Shown piece after piece: positions 37,186-46,656 of a stretch of DNA of 64,000 nt. The notes below the pieces were generated by a model that did not search any database, was not told the DNA's origin, and worked only from the letters and a program-made list of their open reading frames with translations. Position 1 is the stretch's first letter. Each line of letters opens with the position of its first letter. The stretch spans positions 1 to 64,000 of the forward strand of contig JABITN010000045.1 in the NCBI GenBank assembly GCA_018700525.1, in the 5' to 3' direction. Origin of the DNA: Opitutales bacterium (GTDB lineage Bacteria > Verrucomicrobiota > Verrucomicrobiia > Opitutales > Opitutaceae). The position numbers and the translations under genes are program-made.

Positions 37186-37614
37186 ATGAACCTAATCACC
37201 AATCACCTTTCCGGCGAAGCAGTCGAAAAGGAAACCATCTCTCTCAAAGTCGACCGGCGTAAACTCGCCAAGAGACGCTGGCGCGGAATAGCTGACGACG
37301 GAGAAGAATTCGGATTCGATCTGCAGCATCCGCTCACGAACGGAACCCCCTTTCACGAAACCGAAAAGGCACGCTACCAAATCGAGCAAACAGCCGAAAA
37401 CGTACTCAGAATTCCCTTCGCCGATCAAAAGCAAGCCGCTTACTACGGTTGGATGGTGGGCAATCTCCACTTCTCTGCCGACTTCGAAGACACCGCAGTC
37501 ATAGCCGAAGAAGACCCCGCCGTCCGACAGATGCTAGAACGCAACCACATCCAATACCAAGAAGCCACTAGCGTATTCGAACCCGTCATCGTGTCCCACG
37601 GACACAGTCATTAG
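37186..37614 (+). CDS. ureE: Urease accessory protein UreE (nickel chaperone)
   Basis: A 142-residue metallochaperone. The N-terminal peptide-binding domain has 'ETISLKVDRRKLAKRRWRGIADDGEEFGFDL', and the C-terminal metal-binding domain has 'AAYYGWMVGNLHFSADFED'. The tail 'VFEPVIVSHGHSH' carries His residues that bind nickel. It is shorter in His content than enterobacterial UreE. The ORF-track start (37117) overlaps the inverted repeat. ATG 37186 is the family start. ureF follows 4 bp later. Confidence 0.93.
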   Translation: MNLITNHLSGEAVEKETISLKVDRRKLAKRRWRGIADDGEEFGFDLQHPLTNGTPFHETEKARYQIEQTAENVLRIPFADQKQAAYYGWMVGNLHFSADFEDTAVIAEEDPAVRQMLERNHIQYQEATSVFEPVIVSHGHSH

Positions 37615-37618
37615 AAAA

Positions 37619-38323
37619 GTGAAAACGCCCTCGTCTAACATTCAATGGCTTCCCTCGATGTTGCAGACTATCGATCCGCTATTTCCTATCGGGTCATATG
37701 CTCACTCCTATGGGCTTGAAGAAATCGTCGCAATGGGGAAAGCCCGCAACACTGACGAACTGGCCAACTATCTCGAAGGAATCGTCTTCCTTAACCTCAG
37801 CCAGTTCGAACTCCCCTACTTGCGATTCTCTTACCTATCCCAAACAAGCGGCGACTGGGAGGAAATTGCGAACGTAGACCAGGAAATCGGAGCCTCGAAA
37901 CTCAGTTCAGAAATACGATCCGCAAGTGCGACCCAAGGACAACAACGCCTCCAGCTCCTTAGCAAGCTTCACCCCTGCGGGGCCTTCGAGAAACTAACCG
38001 AACTTCGAAAGAACAATCAAATCGCCCCTCATCATCTCACCGTTTTCGCAGCCGAACGTATTCAACAAAACACGCCACTGGATGCGATTCTCGCAGCCTG
38101 GACTTATCAAGCTCTTGCCGCTCCCTGTGCCGCGTCCCTTAAGATTATGCGCATCGGCCAGGAGGGAGCCCAACGAGTTCTTACCCAAGCCCTCGAAAGC
38201 ATTTTCGAATTAATCGAAATCTCTCTCAAGGTGGAACGTGACTGGGCAGGAGCGTTCAACCCGCTAATCGACCTAGCATCCGATCGACACGAACGAGCCT
38301 ACTCCCGATTATTCATTTCCTGA
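37619..38323 (+). CDS. ureF: Urease accessory protein UreF
   Basis: A 234-residue helical protein that, with UreD and UreG, loads nickel into apo-urease. Landmarks are '[40 protein letters not shown]', '[17 protein letters not shown]' and '[48 protein letters not shown]'. The start is GTG at 37619, 4 bp after ureE. An ATG-initiated shorter form at 37658 would lose conserved N-terminal residues. Confidence 0.95.
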   Translation: MKTPSSNIQWLPSMLQTIDPLFPIGSYAHSYGLEEIVAMGKARNTDELANYLEGIVFLNLSQFELPYLRFSYLSQTSGDWEEIANVDQEIGASKLSSEIRSASATQGQQRLQLLSKLHPCGAFEKLTELRKNNQIAPHHLTVFAAERIQQNTPLDAILAAWTYQALAAPCAASLKIMRIGQEGAQRVLTQALESIFELIEISLKVERDWAGAFNPLIDLASDRHERAYSRLFIS

Positions 38324-38363
38324 ATACAAAATTCTAGACCTACCACCCAACAACCTAAACTCC

Positions 38364-38984
38364 ATGTCTGAACCGAAATTCTCCCGACCCGTACGTATTG
38401 GAATCGGAGGCCCTGTGGGCTCCGGCAAAACGATGCTCGTTCTGCGCCTCTGCCAAGAGCTGCGCGAAACCTTCGAGCTCGCTGTGATTACCAATGACAT
38501 CTACACCCGCGAAGACGCTGAATTTCTCGTGCGCGAAAACGCACTTGAAAAAGAACGGGTGCTCGGCGTCGAAACCGGGGGATGCCCGCACACAGCCATT
38601 CGCGATGACACTAGCATGAATATGGCGGCGATCGACGACCTCATCGTCCGCAATCCCAAGACTCAAGTCATCCTCATCGAAAGCGGGGGCGACAACCTGT
38701 CTGCCACTTTCTCGCCAGAACTGGTCGATGCTTTCATCTACGTTATCGACGTCGCCGAAGGCGACAAGATCCCCCGCAAAGGAGGCCCCGCTATTCAATA
38801 TTCAGACCTCATGATCATCAACAAAACCGAGCTCGCACCATACGTAGGAGCCGACCTCGGCGTGATGAATCGAGACAGCAAAAAAATGCGCGGCGGACGC
38901 CCTTTCATCTTCTGCGATCTCAAATCCCGCAAAGGAGTGGACGAAGTTTGCGAATGGTTGAAAAAAGAAGCACTCTTCAGCTAA
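38364..38984 (+). CDS. ureG: Urease accessory GTPase UreG
   Basis: A 206-residue SIMIBI-class GTPase: P-loop '[21 protein letters not shown]', '[19 protein letters not shown]', '[19 protein letters not shown]' (Cys-Pro-His nickel site), '[20 protein letters not shown]' and '[16 protein letters not shown]' (base recognition). It powers GTP-dependent nickel delivery. There is 40 bp between ureF and ureG. Confidence 0.98.
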   Translation: MSEPKFSRPVRIGIGGPVGSGKTMLVLRLCQELRETFELAVITNDIYTREDAEFLVRENALEKERVLGVETGGCPHTAIRDDTSMNMAAIDDLIVRNPKTQVILIESGGDNLSATFSPELVDAFIYVIDVAEGDKIPRKGGPAIQYSDLMIINKTELAPYVGADLGVMNRDSKKMRGGRPFIFCDLKSRKGVDEVCEWLKKEALFS

Positions 38985-39054
38985 ATCCACAGTCCAATGG
39001 TAAGTCACTTCCTTTGCCAAGCGCCGCGTTGGAAGATCGGAAACCAACACCTCC

Positions 39055-39897
39055 CTGAAAACTATTTCCACAGCCCATACTCCGTCCCGATTAAGCGGAT
39101 ACCTTCGCATCACTGCATCGTGCGACGAAACCGGAAAGACAACCCTTTCCCGGAAAGCTTACCGAGTGCCCATTCACATCAGTAAACCTTACTGGAATGG
39201 CCAAGCCCTTCTCCTCAACGTGATGAGCCCCACCGCCGGATTGCTCGAAGGCGATCACGTCGAATTGGATATCCTCGTAGAACCTGGGTCGACTATTGCC
39301 CTATCGAACCCTACCGCCCTGAGGATCCATAAAATGAGTACAGGTAAGGCAACCTGGAATCAGACCTTCCGTATCGCCAAAGACGCCTTCCTCGAAACGC
39401 ACCCTGAATGGCTGATCCCTCAAGCCCAAAGTCGCTTCGAACAACGCACTCGAATCGAACTCGAAAAAGACGCTCAGCTATTCTTCATCGAAACGCTCGC
39501 AGCTGGCCGTGTCGCATCTGGAGAGTCCTTCTCCTTTAGTTCCTTTCGAAACCGCCTCGAACTACGCTACGACAGAAATCTCTCCGCTTTAGAGAAATTC
39601 GACATCTCCCCTGAAAATAAAACTCACACAGGGTGGACTGCTGCATTCGAAAATTCATTTTATATTTCGATCTACGCAGTGTCTCCAAAACTTAAAAACG
39701 CCTCTCCTCTTTTCCAAGCAATACACGATATTCAGACTGAATCCCTTTTCTGCGGCTCCAGCCAACTCAGTCACGGTCCTTGCTGGAACATCAAAATCCT
39801 CTCCCCATATGCCGTAGAAGCCAAAGCCGCTCTCACCAAGATTCGAGAACTATTCTACCAAGCTATCGGGCTCCGAATCATCGATCTAAGACGATAG
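39055..39897 (+). CDS. ureD: Urease accessory protein UreD (start uncertain)
   Basis: The ORF track lists GTG 39166-39897 (243 residues), 'MPIHISKPYWNGQALLLNVMSPTAGLLEGDHVELDILVEPGS', which is UreD from its second strand onward, ending 'LFYQAIGLRIIDLRR'. In the same frame upstream there is further UreD-like sequence ('SRLSGYLRITASCDETGKTT' then 'LSRKAYR') with no ATG, GTG or TTG before a TAA near 39000. Either translation starts at a non-canonical codon such as CTG 39055 (37 residues earlier), or an ATG at 38997 lies one frame off because of an indel. I report the CTG-extended form. UreD scaffolds UreFG on urease, and it sits last, as in ureABC-EFG-D. Confidence 0.75.
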   Translation: MKTISTAHTPSRLSGYLRITASCDETGKTTLSRKAYRVPIHISKPYWNGQALLLNVMSPTAGLLEGDHVELDILVEPGSTIALSNPTALRIHKMSTGKATWNQTFRIAKDAFLETHPEWLIPQAQSRFEQRTRIELEKDAQLFFIETLAAGRVASGESFSFSSFRNRLELRYDRNLSALEKFDISPENKTHTGWTAAFENSFYISIYAVSPKLKNASPLFQAIHDIQTESLFCGSSQLSHGPCWNIKILSPYAVEAKAALTKIRELFYQAIGLRIIDLRR

Positions 39898-39971
39898 TCC
39901 ACAAACGTTAGGGCCGACATTCACGCCGCACCACGTAGCAAGATCAAATCCGGTTCTATCGAAAACGCTCC

Positions 39972-41168
39972 TCAGCGCCTCAACCGACCGTACATACGAC
40001 TCGATGCCTTACGCTGAGCCTGCTTCTCTTCGTTGTCAAACAACGCAGAGTACATGTAATCAAATCCTTCGAGCTTAGTGCGATCGATCTTCTGACCAAC
40101 ATAGTGCTCGATCGATTTCGCATTCTTAACTTCTGCTTCAGTGACCAAAGTAAACGCGTCGCCTTCTTTTTCAGCACGGCCCGTACGACCAATGCGGTGA
40201 ACGTAATCCTCAGCGTTTAGCGGTACATCGTAATTGATTACATGCGTAACGCCAGCGATGTCTAAACCGCGAGCAGCGATATCAGTAGCCACCAATACCT
40301 CGAATTCTCCGGATTTAAACCCTTTCAAAGCCGCTGTGCGTTCTCCTTGCGATCGATCGGAGTGCAATGTGGCAACCGAATGATTCAGCTTTTCCAAACG
40401 TCGGGAAATAAGATCCGCATTCACCTTCGTTCGAGTAAAAATCAACACGCTCTCGAAATGTGTTCGAGTCAGTAACTCTATCAAAAGCTTGTACTTCTGC
40501 TGCTCCGCCACTGGGTAGAACGCATGCGTCACAGTAGTCGCCGCCGAGTGATTCCGTCCGATCTCAATGACTTCCGGATCCTTCAACACCCACTTCATCA
40601 TGGTCTGAATCGCGGCCGGCAAGGTCGCCGAGAAAAACAAGGTTTGCCGATTTTCCGGGCACATCTTGATCAAACGACTCACGTCAGGGAGGAAACCCAT
40701 ATCCAGCATGCGATCTACTTCGTCTAATATGAGGACCTCCACGTTTTTCAAAGAAATCACACCTTGGCTAACGTAATCCAGCAAGCGACCAGGTGTCGCC
40801 ACCAAGATATCCACCCCTTTCCCCAGCATCTGCCGCTGACGGCCGTACTTCACTCCACCGTAAACAACGCCCACTCGAGTCGACATATGTTTGGAATAAT
40901 CCTGCAATGCCTCTTCTACCTGCTGAGCCAACTCACGAGTCGGCTCCAAAATCAAACATTGGATTCGCTTGCCCGGCGCCAGCCTATCAAGCGTTGGGAG
41001 TCCGAATGCTGCCGTCTTTCCCGTACCCGTTTGGGCGGATGCGATGATATCCTTCCCCTTGAGTATCAAGGGGATAGTCTTCTCCTGAACAGGAGTAGCT
41101 TTCTCGAATCCGAGCTCCTCGATCGCTTTAACTATAGATTCTGAAAGTCCAAGACCATTAAACGACAT
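39972..41168 (-). CDS. DEAD-box ATP-dependent RNA helicase
   Basis: A 398-residue helicase of the RhlE-like group. Motifs: Q motif 'MSFNGLGLSESIVKAIEELGFEKATPVQEKTIPLIL', I 'ASAQTGTGKTAAFGLPTLDRL', Ia 'LEPTRELAQQV', II 'LILDEVDRMLDMGF' (DEVD in place of DEAD), III 'FFSATLPAAI', V 'ATDIAARGLDI', VI 'DYVHRIGRTGRAEKEG'. A short basic tail ends 'KASSRMYGRLRR'. The ORF-track start at 41276 gives an implausible extension, so ATG 41168 is used. It probably acts in ribosome assembly or mRNA turnover. It converges with ureD. Confidence 0.94.
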   Translation of the reverse strand: MSFNGLGLSESIVKAIEELGFEKATPVQEKTIPLILKGKDIIASAQTGTGKTAAFGLPTLDRLAPGKRIQCLILEPTRELAQQVEEALQDYSKHMSTRVGVVYGGVKYGRQRQMLGKGVDILVATPGRLLDYVSQGVISLKNVEVLILDEVDRMLDMGFLPDVSRLIKMCPENRQTLFFSATLPAAIQTMMKWVLKDPEVIEIGRNHSAATTVTHAFYPVAEQQKYKLLIELLTRTHFESVLIFTRTKVNADLISRRLEKLNHSVATLHSDRSQGERTAALKGFKSGEFEVLVATDIAARGLDIAGVTHVINYDVPLNAEDYVHRIGRTGRAEKEGDAFTLVTEAEVKNAKSIEHYVGQKIDRTKLEGFDYMYSALFDNEEKQAQRKASSRMYGRLRR

Positions 41169-41377
41169 TTGGCGTATATGATTACGCAAATCGCCTGAAG
41201 CAAGCTCTGCCTTCGAGAAAATCACCTCCCGAGGACCAAGACCCTGCAAAGCCGTATAGACCATATCTGAAACCAAATTGCTTCCCAGCCTAGTATGACA
41301 GCTATTTGAATGGACAGAATCGGAGCAAATCTATTCCTATTCGCTTCAAACTAAGCGATCTCTCAACCCGCAATCCG

Positions 41378-42625
41378 ATGACCGACACACTATCACCACC
41401 AACTATTCCGGAAAGTCTGAAAAAGGCTCGCGAAGACTTCCCCATTCTCAAGCGCGAAGTCAATGGCAAGCCGCTCGTCTACCTGGACAATGCAGCTTCA
41501 ACCCAAAAGCCGCAGTCCGTCATCGACGCTGTCACTCGCTACTATTCCCAAGAAAATGCTAATATCCATCGCGGCGTCCACCTTCTTAGCGCAGAAGCCA
41601 CCGCCGCCTACGAAGCCGCCCGAGGCAAACTTGCCCGCTACCTCAACGCAGCCGACGAATCGGAGGTCATCTTCACTCGCGGGGCCACCGAATCAGTCAA
41701 CCTCATCGCCTATTCCTTCGTCGAACCGCTCGTCCAGCCAGGCGACGAAATCCTCATCACCCACATGGAACATCACGCCAACATCGTGCCTTGGCAGCTT
41801 CTATGTGAACGAACCGGTGCCATCCTAAAAGTAGCCCCGATCTTCGACAACGGCGACCTCGATATCGATGCCTACCTATCCATGATTGGGCCGAGAACGA
41901 AGCTAGCCGCCGCAGTCCACGTCTCCAACGCCATTGGAACCGTCAATCCGATAGAGAGAATCATCCAAGCAGCCAAAGCCAAAGGCGTCCCCACCCTGAT
42001 CGACGCCGCTCAATCCATACAGCACATGGATCTTGACGTCCAGGCGCTCGATTGCGATTTCCTCGTCTTCTCCGGTCACAAATTATTCGCCCCCACCGGA
42101 ATAGGAGGCCTCTACGGACGCCGCTCGCTACTTGACGGTATGCGCCCGTATCAAGGCGGCGGAGACATGATTGCCCACGTTTCCTTCGACGGCACCACCT
42201 ACAAGGAACCCCCATCTCGCTTTGAAGCCGGCACGCCTCACATCGCGGGCGGTATTGGACTCGGAGTTGCCGTCGACTACATCCAGTCAATCGGACGAAA
42301 TGTCATGCAAGACTACGAGTCGCAACTAATCAAATACGCCGCTAATCGATTGAAAAACGCTCCCGGCGTTCAACTCATCGGCGAACCCACCCATCGGGCA
42401 GGCGCCATCTCCTTCACTATGGAGAACGCTCACCCCCACGACATTGGCACTATTCTCGATACCGAAGGGATCGCCATACGCTCCGGACATCACTGCTGCG
42501 AGCCTCTAATGACCCGATTCGACATTTCCGCTACGGCACGCGTCTCAATCGCGCTTTACAACAATCACGAAGACATCGACGCACTGATAAGCTCCCTCGC
42601 CAAAGTCAACGCGCTATTCGGCTGA
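41378..42625 (+). CDS. sufS: Cysteine desulfurase SufS
   Basis: A 415-residue group II cysteine desulfurase supplying sulfur for iron-sulfur clusters. 'VYLDNAASTQKPQSVIDAVTRYYSQENANIHRGVHLLS' marks the family. PLP Lys is in 'LVFSGHKLFAPTGIGGLYGR' and the persulfide Cys is in 'AIRSGHHCCEPLM'. Start ATG 41378 replaces 41306. sufU follows 7 bp later. The two together suggest a minimal SufSU pathway, with the SufBCD scaffold encoded elsewhere. Confidence 0.96.
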   Translation: MTDTLSPPTIPESLKKAREDFPILKREVNGKPLVYLDNAASTQKPQSVIDAVTRYYSQENANIHRGVHLLSAEATAAYEAARGKLARYLNAADESEVIFTRGATESVNLIAYSFVEPLVQPGDEILITHMEHHANIVPWQLLCERTGAILKVAPIFDNGDLDIDAYLSMIGPRTKLAAAVHVSNAIGTVNPIERIIQAAKAKGVPTLIDAAQSIQHMDLDVQALDCDFLVFSGHKLFAPTGIGGLYGRRSLLDGMRPYQGGGDMIAHVSFDGTTYKEPPSRFEAGTPHIAGGIGLGVAVDYIQSIGRNVMQDYESQLIKYAANRLKNAPGVQLIGEPTHRAGAISFTMENAHPHDIGTILDTEGIAIRSGHHCCEPLMTRFDISATARVSIALYNNHEDIDALISSLAKVNALFG

Positions 42626-42632
42626 CGCGACA

Positions 42633-43076
42633 ATGAAGCCCGATCTAAAGTCGCTCTACCGGGATACGCTGCTCATGCATAGCCGCGCGCCGAGCAACCG
42701 CAACCCACTACCGGACGCAACCACTTCTGCCAAACTTAAGAATCCACTTTGCGGCGACCTTGTTTCCATCCACCTGAAAACCGAGAACGATCGCATAACC
42801 CAAGCGTCCTTCGAAGCTCAATCCTGTTCCATTTGCATGGCCTCTGCATCCATGCTCACCGAAAAAGTAATAGAAAATCCAATACAAGAAGTCCAAACTT
42901 TTGCAAGCTCCCTCATCGAGATGATTTCTGACCCAGAGAAAGAAATGTCTCTCCCCAACAACGACCTCAACGCCCTCTCGGGCGTAAAAGATTTTCCCAG
43001 CAGAATCCGCTGCGCCACCCTACCATGGGAAGCGCTACTCGCTGCGCTAGCAGAAAAGATGAAGGGTAAAGGGTGA
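42633..43076 (+). CDS. sufU: SufU-type iron-sulfur/sulfur-relay scaffold
   Basis: A 147-residue zinc-binding partner that accepts persulfide from SufS. The three ligand Cys are in 'LKNPLCGD', 'AQSCSICMASASML' and 'RIRCATLPWEAL'. It is of normal length, and 7 bp after sufS implies co-transcription. Its 3' end lies in a heptad-repeat purine tract (GATGAAGGGTAAAGGGTGAAA), so the last residues 'KMKGKG' are probably repeat-encoded. Confidence 0.93.
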   Translation: MKPDLKSLYRDTLLMHSRAPSNRNPLPDATTSAKLKNPLCGDLVSIHLKTENDRITQASFEAQSCSICMASASMLTEKVIENPIQEVQTFASSLIEMISDPEKEMSLPNNDLNALSGVKDFPSRIRCATLPWEALLAALAEKMKGKG

Positions 43077-43127
43077 AATGAGAATTCCGCTAGCCTCCTT
43101 TCATCCTTCATCCTTCGCAATTCATCC
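43057..43127. repeat. Degenerate heptad repeats flanking the sufU-abcF gap
   Basis: The left side has heptads GATGAAG, GGTAAAG and GGTGAAA (43058-43078), overlapping the sufU stop. The right side has TTCATCC, TTCATCC, TTCGCAA and TTCATCC (43100-43127), in phase at period 7. The two sides are roughly complementary (GGATGAA is the reverse complement of TTCATCC), so the spacer can fold into an imperfect hairpin. It resembles the short tandem repeats seen at 5853 and 35296. Confidence 0.75.
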
Positions 43128-43132
43128 TTAAA

Positions 43133-45079
43133 ATGATTCAGCTTCGAAACCTTAAACTCCAATACGGCGAGCGTTTTATTTTCCGCGATGCCAATGCGAG
43201 CATAGGAGCGAAAGACCGTATTGGCCTCATCGGCTCTAACGGCTCGGGCAAGACCACCATGCTCAAAGTATTGGCGGGAAAAGAGGAAATCGATGGTGGC
43301 GACGTAGACAAAGCCAAGTACGTCACCATCGGCTACCTACCCCAAGATGGAATTATCGTCGCTGGAAAAACCCTCTACCAAGAAGCAGAGTCCGCATTCG
43401 AGGATATTATTAGTCTAAACGCAAAAATTGAAGACGCTAGTCATCAACTCCAACAACTGGATACCGAATCCGAAGCTTATACGGAAACCCTCGAATTAAT
43501 CGGAACCTGGGAACGCGAGCTCGAGAATCACGACGCCGACAAACTGCCTTCGCGTATCGAAGCCGTACTACACGGCCTCGGCTTCGAGCAAAGCGACATG
43601 GTTCGCCCGACCAGCGAATTCAGCGGAGGTTGGCAAATGCGCATCGCCCTAGCCAAGCTGCTCCTCGCCTCCCCCTCTTTACTCCTACTCGACGAGCCGA
43701 CCAATCACCTAGACATCATTTCCCAACGCTGGCTAGAGAACTACCTCAAACGCTACGAAGGCGCAATCCTCATGGTCTCCCACGACCGGGCCTTCCTCGA
43801 CGAGCTCTGCACCCGCTCCTGGGAACTCACCCAGGGCTCTTTGCACATCTACCAGGGCAACTACTCAACCTACGAAGCTCAAAGCAGTGTACGCAAAGAG
43901 CAGCTCGTCCGCTCCTTTAAAAGCCAACAAAAAGAAATCGAGCGTACTGAAAAGTTCATCAATCGCTTCCGATCCAAAGCGTCCAAAGCCACCCAAGTCC
44001 AAAGCCGTATCAAAGCCCTCGACAAAGTCGAACGCATCGAAATCGAAACCGAAGAAAACACGATCGCCTTCACATTCCCCCCTGCTCCCCGCAGCGGTCA
44101 AGTCGTCATCGAACTGGAAAACCTTTCGAAATCCTACGGCGACCTACATGTAATTCGCAACGCATCCATCCGTATCGAGCGCGGCGATCGCATCGCAGTC
44201 GTTGGCGTCAACGGAGCCGGAAAGTCAACTTTAGCGAAAGTAATGGCCGCCATAGAACCCTTCCAAGAGGGAGAACGAACTCTCGGTCACAACACAATCC
44301 TCTCCTACTTTGCTCAGCATCAAGCCGACGAACTCGATCCACGCGACTCGGTTATCGAAACGCTAGAGAAAGCCAACTCAGGACAGACCAACACTCAACT
44401 TCGCACCGCCCTCGGAGCCTTCCTCTTCCACGGTGACGATGTATTCAAAAAAACTGACGTCCTTTCCGGCGGCGAACGCAATCGGCTAGCCCTTTCCAAA
44501 ATACTTACTCAACAAGCGAACTTCCTCATTCTCGACGAGCCCACCAACCATCTCGACATGCGTTCGCAAGATGCCCTCCAACGGGCCCTAAGCGAATTCG
44601 ACGGCACGTTCATTATCGTATCCCACAATCGAGCTTTCGTCGATCGAATCGCCACCAAGACCCTAGAAGTCAGAAAAGACGGACTTTCCCTCTTCCCAGG
44701 AAATGTATCCGATTACCTCCGACATGTCGAGCAGCTCGAATCCGACCAACCAGTAAACCCAACCAACGGGCAAGTCGATTTTCCCAAAAAGAAGCCATCC
44801 ACCCTGTCTCCCAAAGAACGCCGACAACGCCGCGCCGCAATGGTCGCCGAACTCAGCCCCCTCAAAAAACGCAGCCAAGAGCTCGAGTCCAAAATCGCCG
44901 AGCTCGAAACCGAACAAGAAACCTTCGAAGCCAACATGGCCGACCCAGGCTTCTTCAAAACCGGCGCCGCCGCCGAAGCAATGCGTCAATACGACCGCAA
45001 CAAAGCAACCCTCGAAAAAACCTACGAAGCCTGGAGCCAAGCCTCCGATCAACTAGCCGAAAAAGAAGCTACCCTCTAA
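43133..45079 (+). CDS. ABC-F family ATPase (YheS/EttA-like)
   Basis: A 648-residue cytosolic protein with two ABC domains and no membrane helices, as in ribosome-binding ABC-F factors. Domain 1: 'GLIGSNGSGKTTMLKVLAG', 'EFSGGWQMRIALAKLLLASPSLLLLDEPTNHLD'. The linker is a coiled coil ('ERTEKFINRFRSKASKATQVQSRIKALDKVERIE'). Domain 2: 'VGVNGAGKSTLAKV', 'VLSGGERNRLALSKILTQQANFLILDEPTNHLD'. A C-terminal coiled coil extends from about 555 to 648. It probably regulates stalled translation. Resistance function is not indicated by the sequence. Another ABC-F is encoded at 59264. Confidence 0.92.
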   Translation: MIQLRNLKLQYGERFIFRDANASIGAKDRIGLIGSNGSGKTTMLKVLAGKEEIDGGDVDKAKYVTIGYLPQDGIIVAGKTLYQEAESAFEDIISLNAKIEDASHQLQQLDTESEAYTETLELIGTWERELENHDADKLPSRIEAVLHGLGFEQSDMVRPTSEFSGGWQMRIALAKLLLASPSLLLLDEPTNHLDIISQRWLENYLKRYEGAILMVSHDRAFLDELCTRSWELTQGSLHIYQGNYSTYEAQSSVRKEQLVRSFKSQQKEIERTEKFINRFRSKASKATQVQSRIKALDKVERIEIETEENTIAFTFPPAPRSGQVVIELENLSKSYGDLHVIRNASIRIERGDRIAVVGVNGAGKSTLAKVMAAIEPFQEGERTLGHNTILSYFAQHQADELDPRDSVIETLEKANSGQTNTQLRTALGAFLFHGDDVFKKTDVLSGGERNRLALSKILTQQANFLILDEPTNHLDMRSQDALQRALSEFDGTFIIVSHNRAFVDRIATKTLEVRKDGLSLFPGNVSDYLRHVEQLESDQPVNPTNGQVDFPKKKPSTLSPKERRQRRAAMVAELSPLKKRSQELESKIAELETEQETFEANMADPGFFKTGAAAEAMRQYDRNKATLEKTYEAWSQASDQLAEKEATL

Positions 45080-45350
45080 AACAACGCCAATTGATAGGTG
45101 AAGAGTGGAACTGCCAGCGGTAAACTAGGAGCGTGATTTCGAACATCTTTGCCGTTTTATTGACCTCTTCTCCTTCTAGGTTCGTAAAACTATCGTACGC
45201 CCATCCACCTAGTTTATCAGGGTGACGCTCGCTACTTTTGATAGTCCCCTCTAACCCAATGAAGTCCCCTTGAAAATAGCCAAGCCCACCTACTGCGGCT
45301 TTCAGTCCCACACTGACGAGTTCCTTAATAGGAAGGTTCCATGAGAAAAT
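45069..45350 (-). pseudogene. Cytochrome P460-like remnant
   Basis: ORF 45069-45311 (80 residues) contains 'GLGYFQGDFIGLEGTIKSSERHPDKLGGWAYDSFTN', which resembles the C-terminal heme-domain region of cytochrome P460 proteins. The signature that should follow, a CxxCH heme-binding motif, is absent and the frame ends in unrelated sequence ('EITLLVYRWQFHSS'). No start or signal peptide is present upstream on the minus strand. I read it as a fragment of a periplasmic heme protein gene. The family call is by partial motif only. Confidence 0.4.
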
Positions 45351-45703
45351 TTTCCAAAAAATTCATGCCCCGAGAAACTGTCTGGATCGATGGAGCCACT
45401 ATGAGATTCTGAAAACGCCCAATTCACTTTGGAGCAATACAAATGGGCCATAAACAATCCATCTTGTGGGAAAGCTAGTTATCGAGCCTCCTACAAATCA
45501 AAACGTAGAGTCGCCTACAATGAATTCTATTTCGCACACGTTCCCCCGAAACAAACGTTTCCCCTATTCCCTGTATGTAATATTCAATATTTTCCGGAAA
45601 TATTTTTGCTTACGATTGTTCCTCTCATCGTTCAGACTAGGGCCCTCTTCATTGGCCTCTACCGTGACCGCATAGTCCTTCAACTCAATATTGGGAACTT
45701 CCC
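45312..45703. other. Gap without a recognisable gene
   Basis: Between the P460-like remnant and the SMP-30 pseudogene there is AT-rich DNA in which the track's plus-strand ORFs (45429-45827, 45466-45675) look like shadows or noise: hydrophobic and aromatic but with no motif, no ribosome-binding site and low complexity. I see no structured RNA. Confidence 0.5.
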
Positions 45704-46600
45704 TCAACCCCCAAAAGCAAAACACGGTACTCCCGCAACATCCATCCGGATGCGAAAAAGACCGCCAGTCTGGGGCTCACCGGCCCAATCCTTGTCCGTC
45801 ACCTCAACACTGGAAGTCGTAACGTAAAGATCTTGGTAGTCCGCTCCGACAAATGCGCAAGAGGTCAATCGTTTGACGGGAATTGGGACCTCTTGCAAAA
45901 CGTTACCCGTATTCGGATCCCAACGACGAACATGCCACCCTTGCCAGTGAGCTATCCATAGCATACCTTTCAAATCGATTGTCATACCATCAGGAATTCC
46001 CATTCCCGGATCAACATCGATAATCGTTCTTCGATTCGATAGCTCTCCCTTTTCAATATCGAAATCATAAGCAACCACGCTTCGGGTCGGCGAGTCGATG
46101 TAATAAAAAGTCCTATTATCAAGACTCCAAACTAATCCATTGGAACAGGTAATACCGCTTTCGATTTCCGTCCAGCGACCATCGGCCTCGATTCGATAAA
46201 GCCCATCCGACTGTTTCTCACCCATACAACCAACATAGAACCGCCCATCCGGACCCGCCTTTCCGCCTTTCCGTCGTTCAAGCGATTTTCGATTTTCCCT
46301 GCATAGGATCGCAATACTTGGTGAGTTCTTCCGTTTCAAAATCAAAACCGTAAACGCCATCCGACAGTCCCAGCACGAGCTTGCCCGATTGAGTGGATGC
46401 CACAGTCCCGACTTTTTTGCCAACATTGCGACCAATATTCTCTCCGGTCGCAGGATCGAAACGATGAACAATGAAGTCATCGATATCCACCCAGTAGATA
46501 CACTGCTCATTCTCGCTCCAAAAGACTCCTTCTCCCAGAATCGATTTGGTATCTACAACGCATTGAAGTTCGTTAATCGACCGTCACTATTGCCCCCCGA
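45704..46600 (-). pseudogene. SMP-30/gluconolactonase-like protein with two frameshifts
   Basis: Pieces of one gene lie in three frames. The N-terminal part, read by eye upstream of ORF 46278-46490, has 'SILGEGVFWSENEQCIYWVDIDDF' and 'RFDPATGENIGRNVG'. The C-terminal part (ORF 45704-46510) has 'GKAGPDGRFYVGCMGEK', 'GITCSNGLVWSLDNRTFYYIDSPTRSVVAYDFD' and 'GIPDGMTIDLKGMLWIAHWQGW'. Between them the frame shifts near 46300, then again at a tandem duplication of 8 bp (CCGCCTTT at 46255-46270). Removing one copy restores the 'NDGKAGPDGR' motif that carries metal-binding Asn/Asp. A start codon is not recognisable. The intact enzyme would be a six-blade propeller lactonase. Confidence 0.82.
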
Positions 46601-46656
46601 AACACAGCAATCAAGCGGTATTATTTTCTGGTAGGAGGCCAGACACCATCAACCTC

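Noticed and set aside
45429-45827. 132-residue plus-strand ORF
   Set aside because: It overlaps the 3' end of the SMP-30 pseudogene in antisense and lacks any motif.
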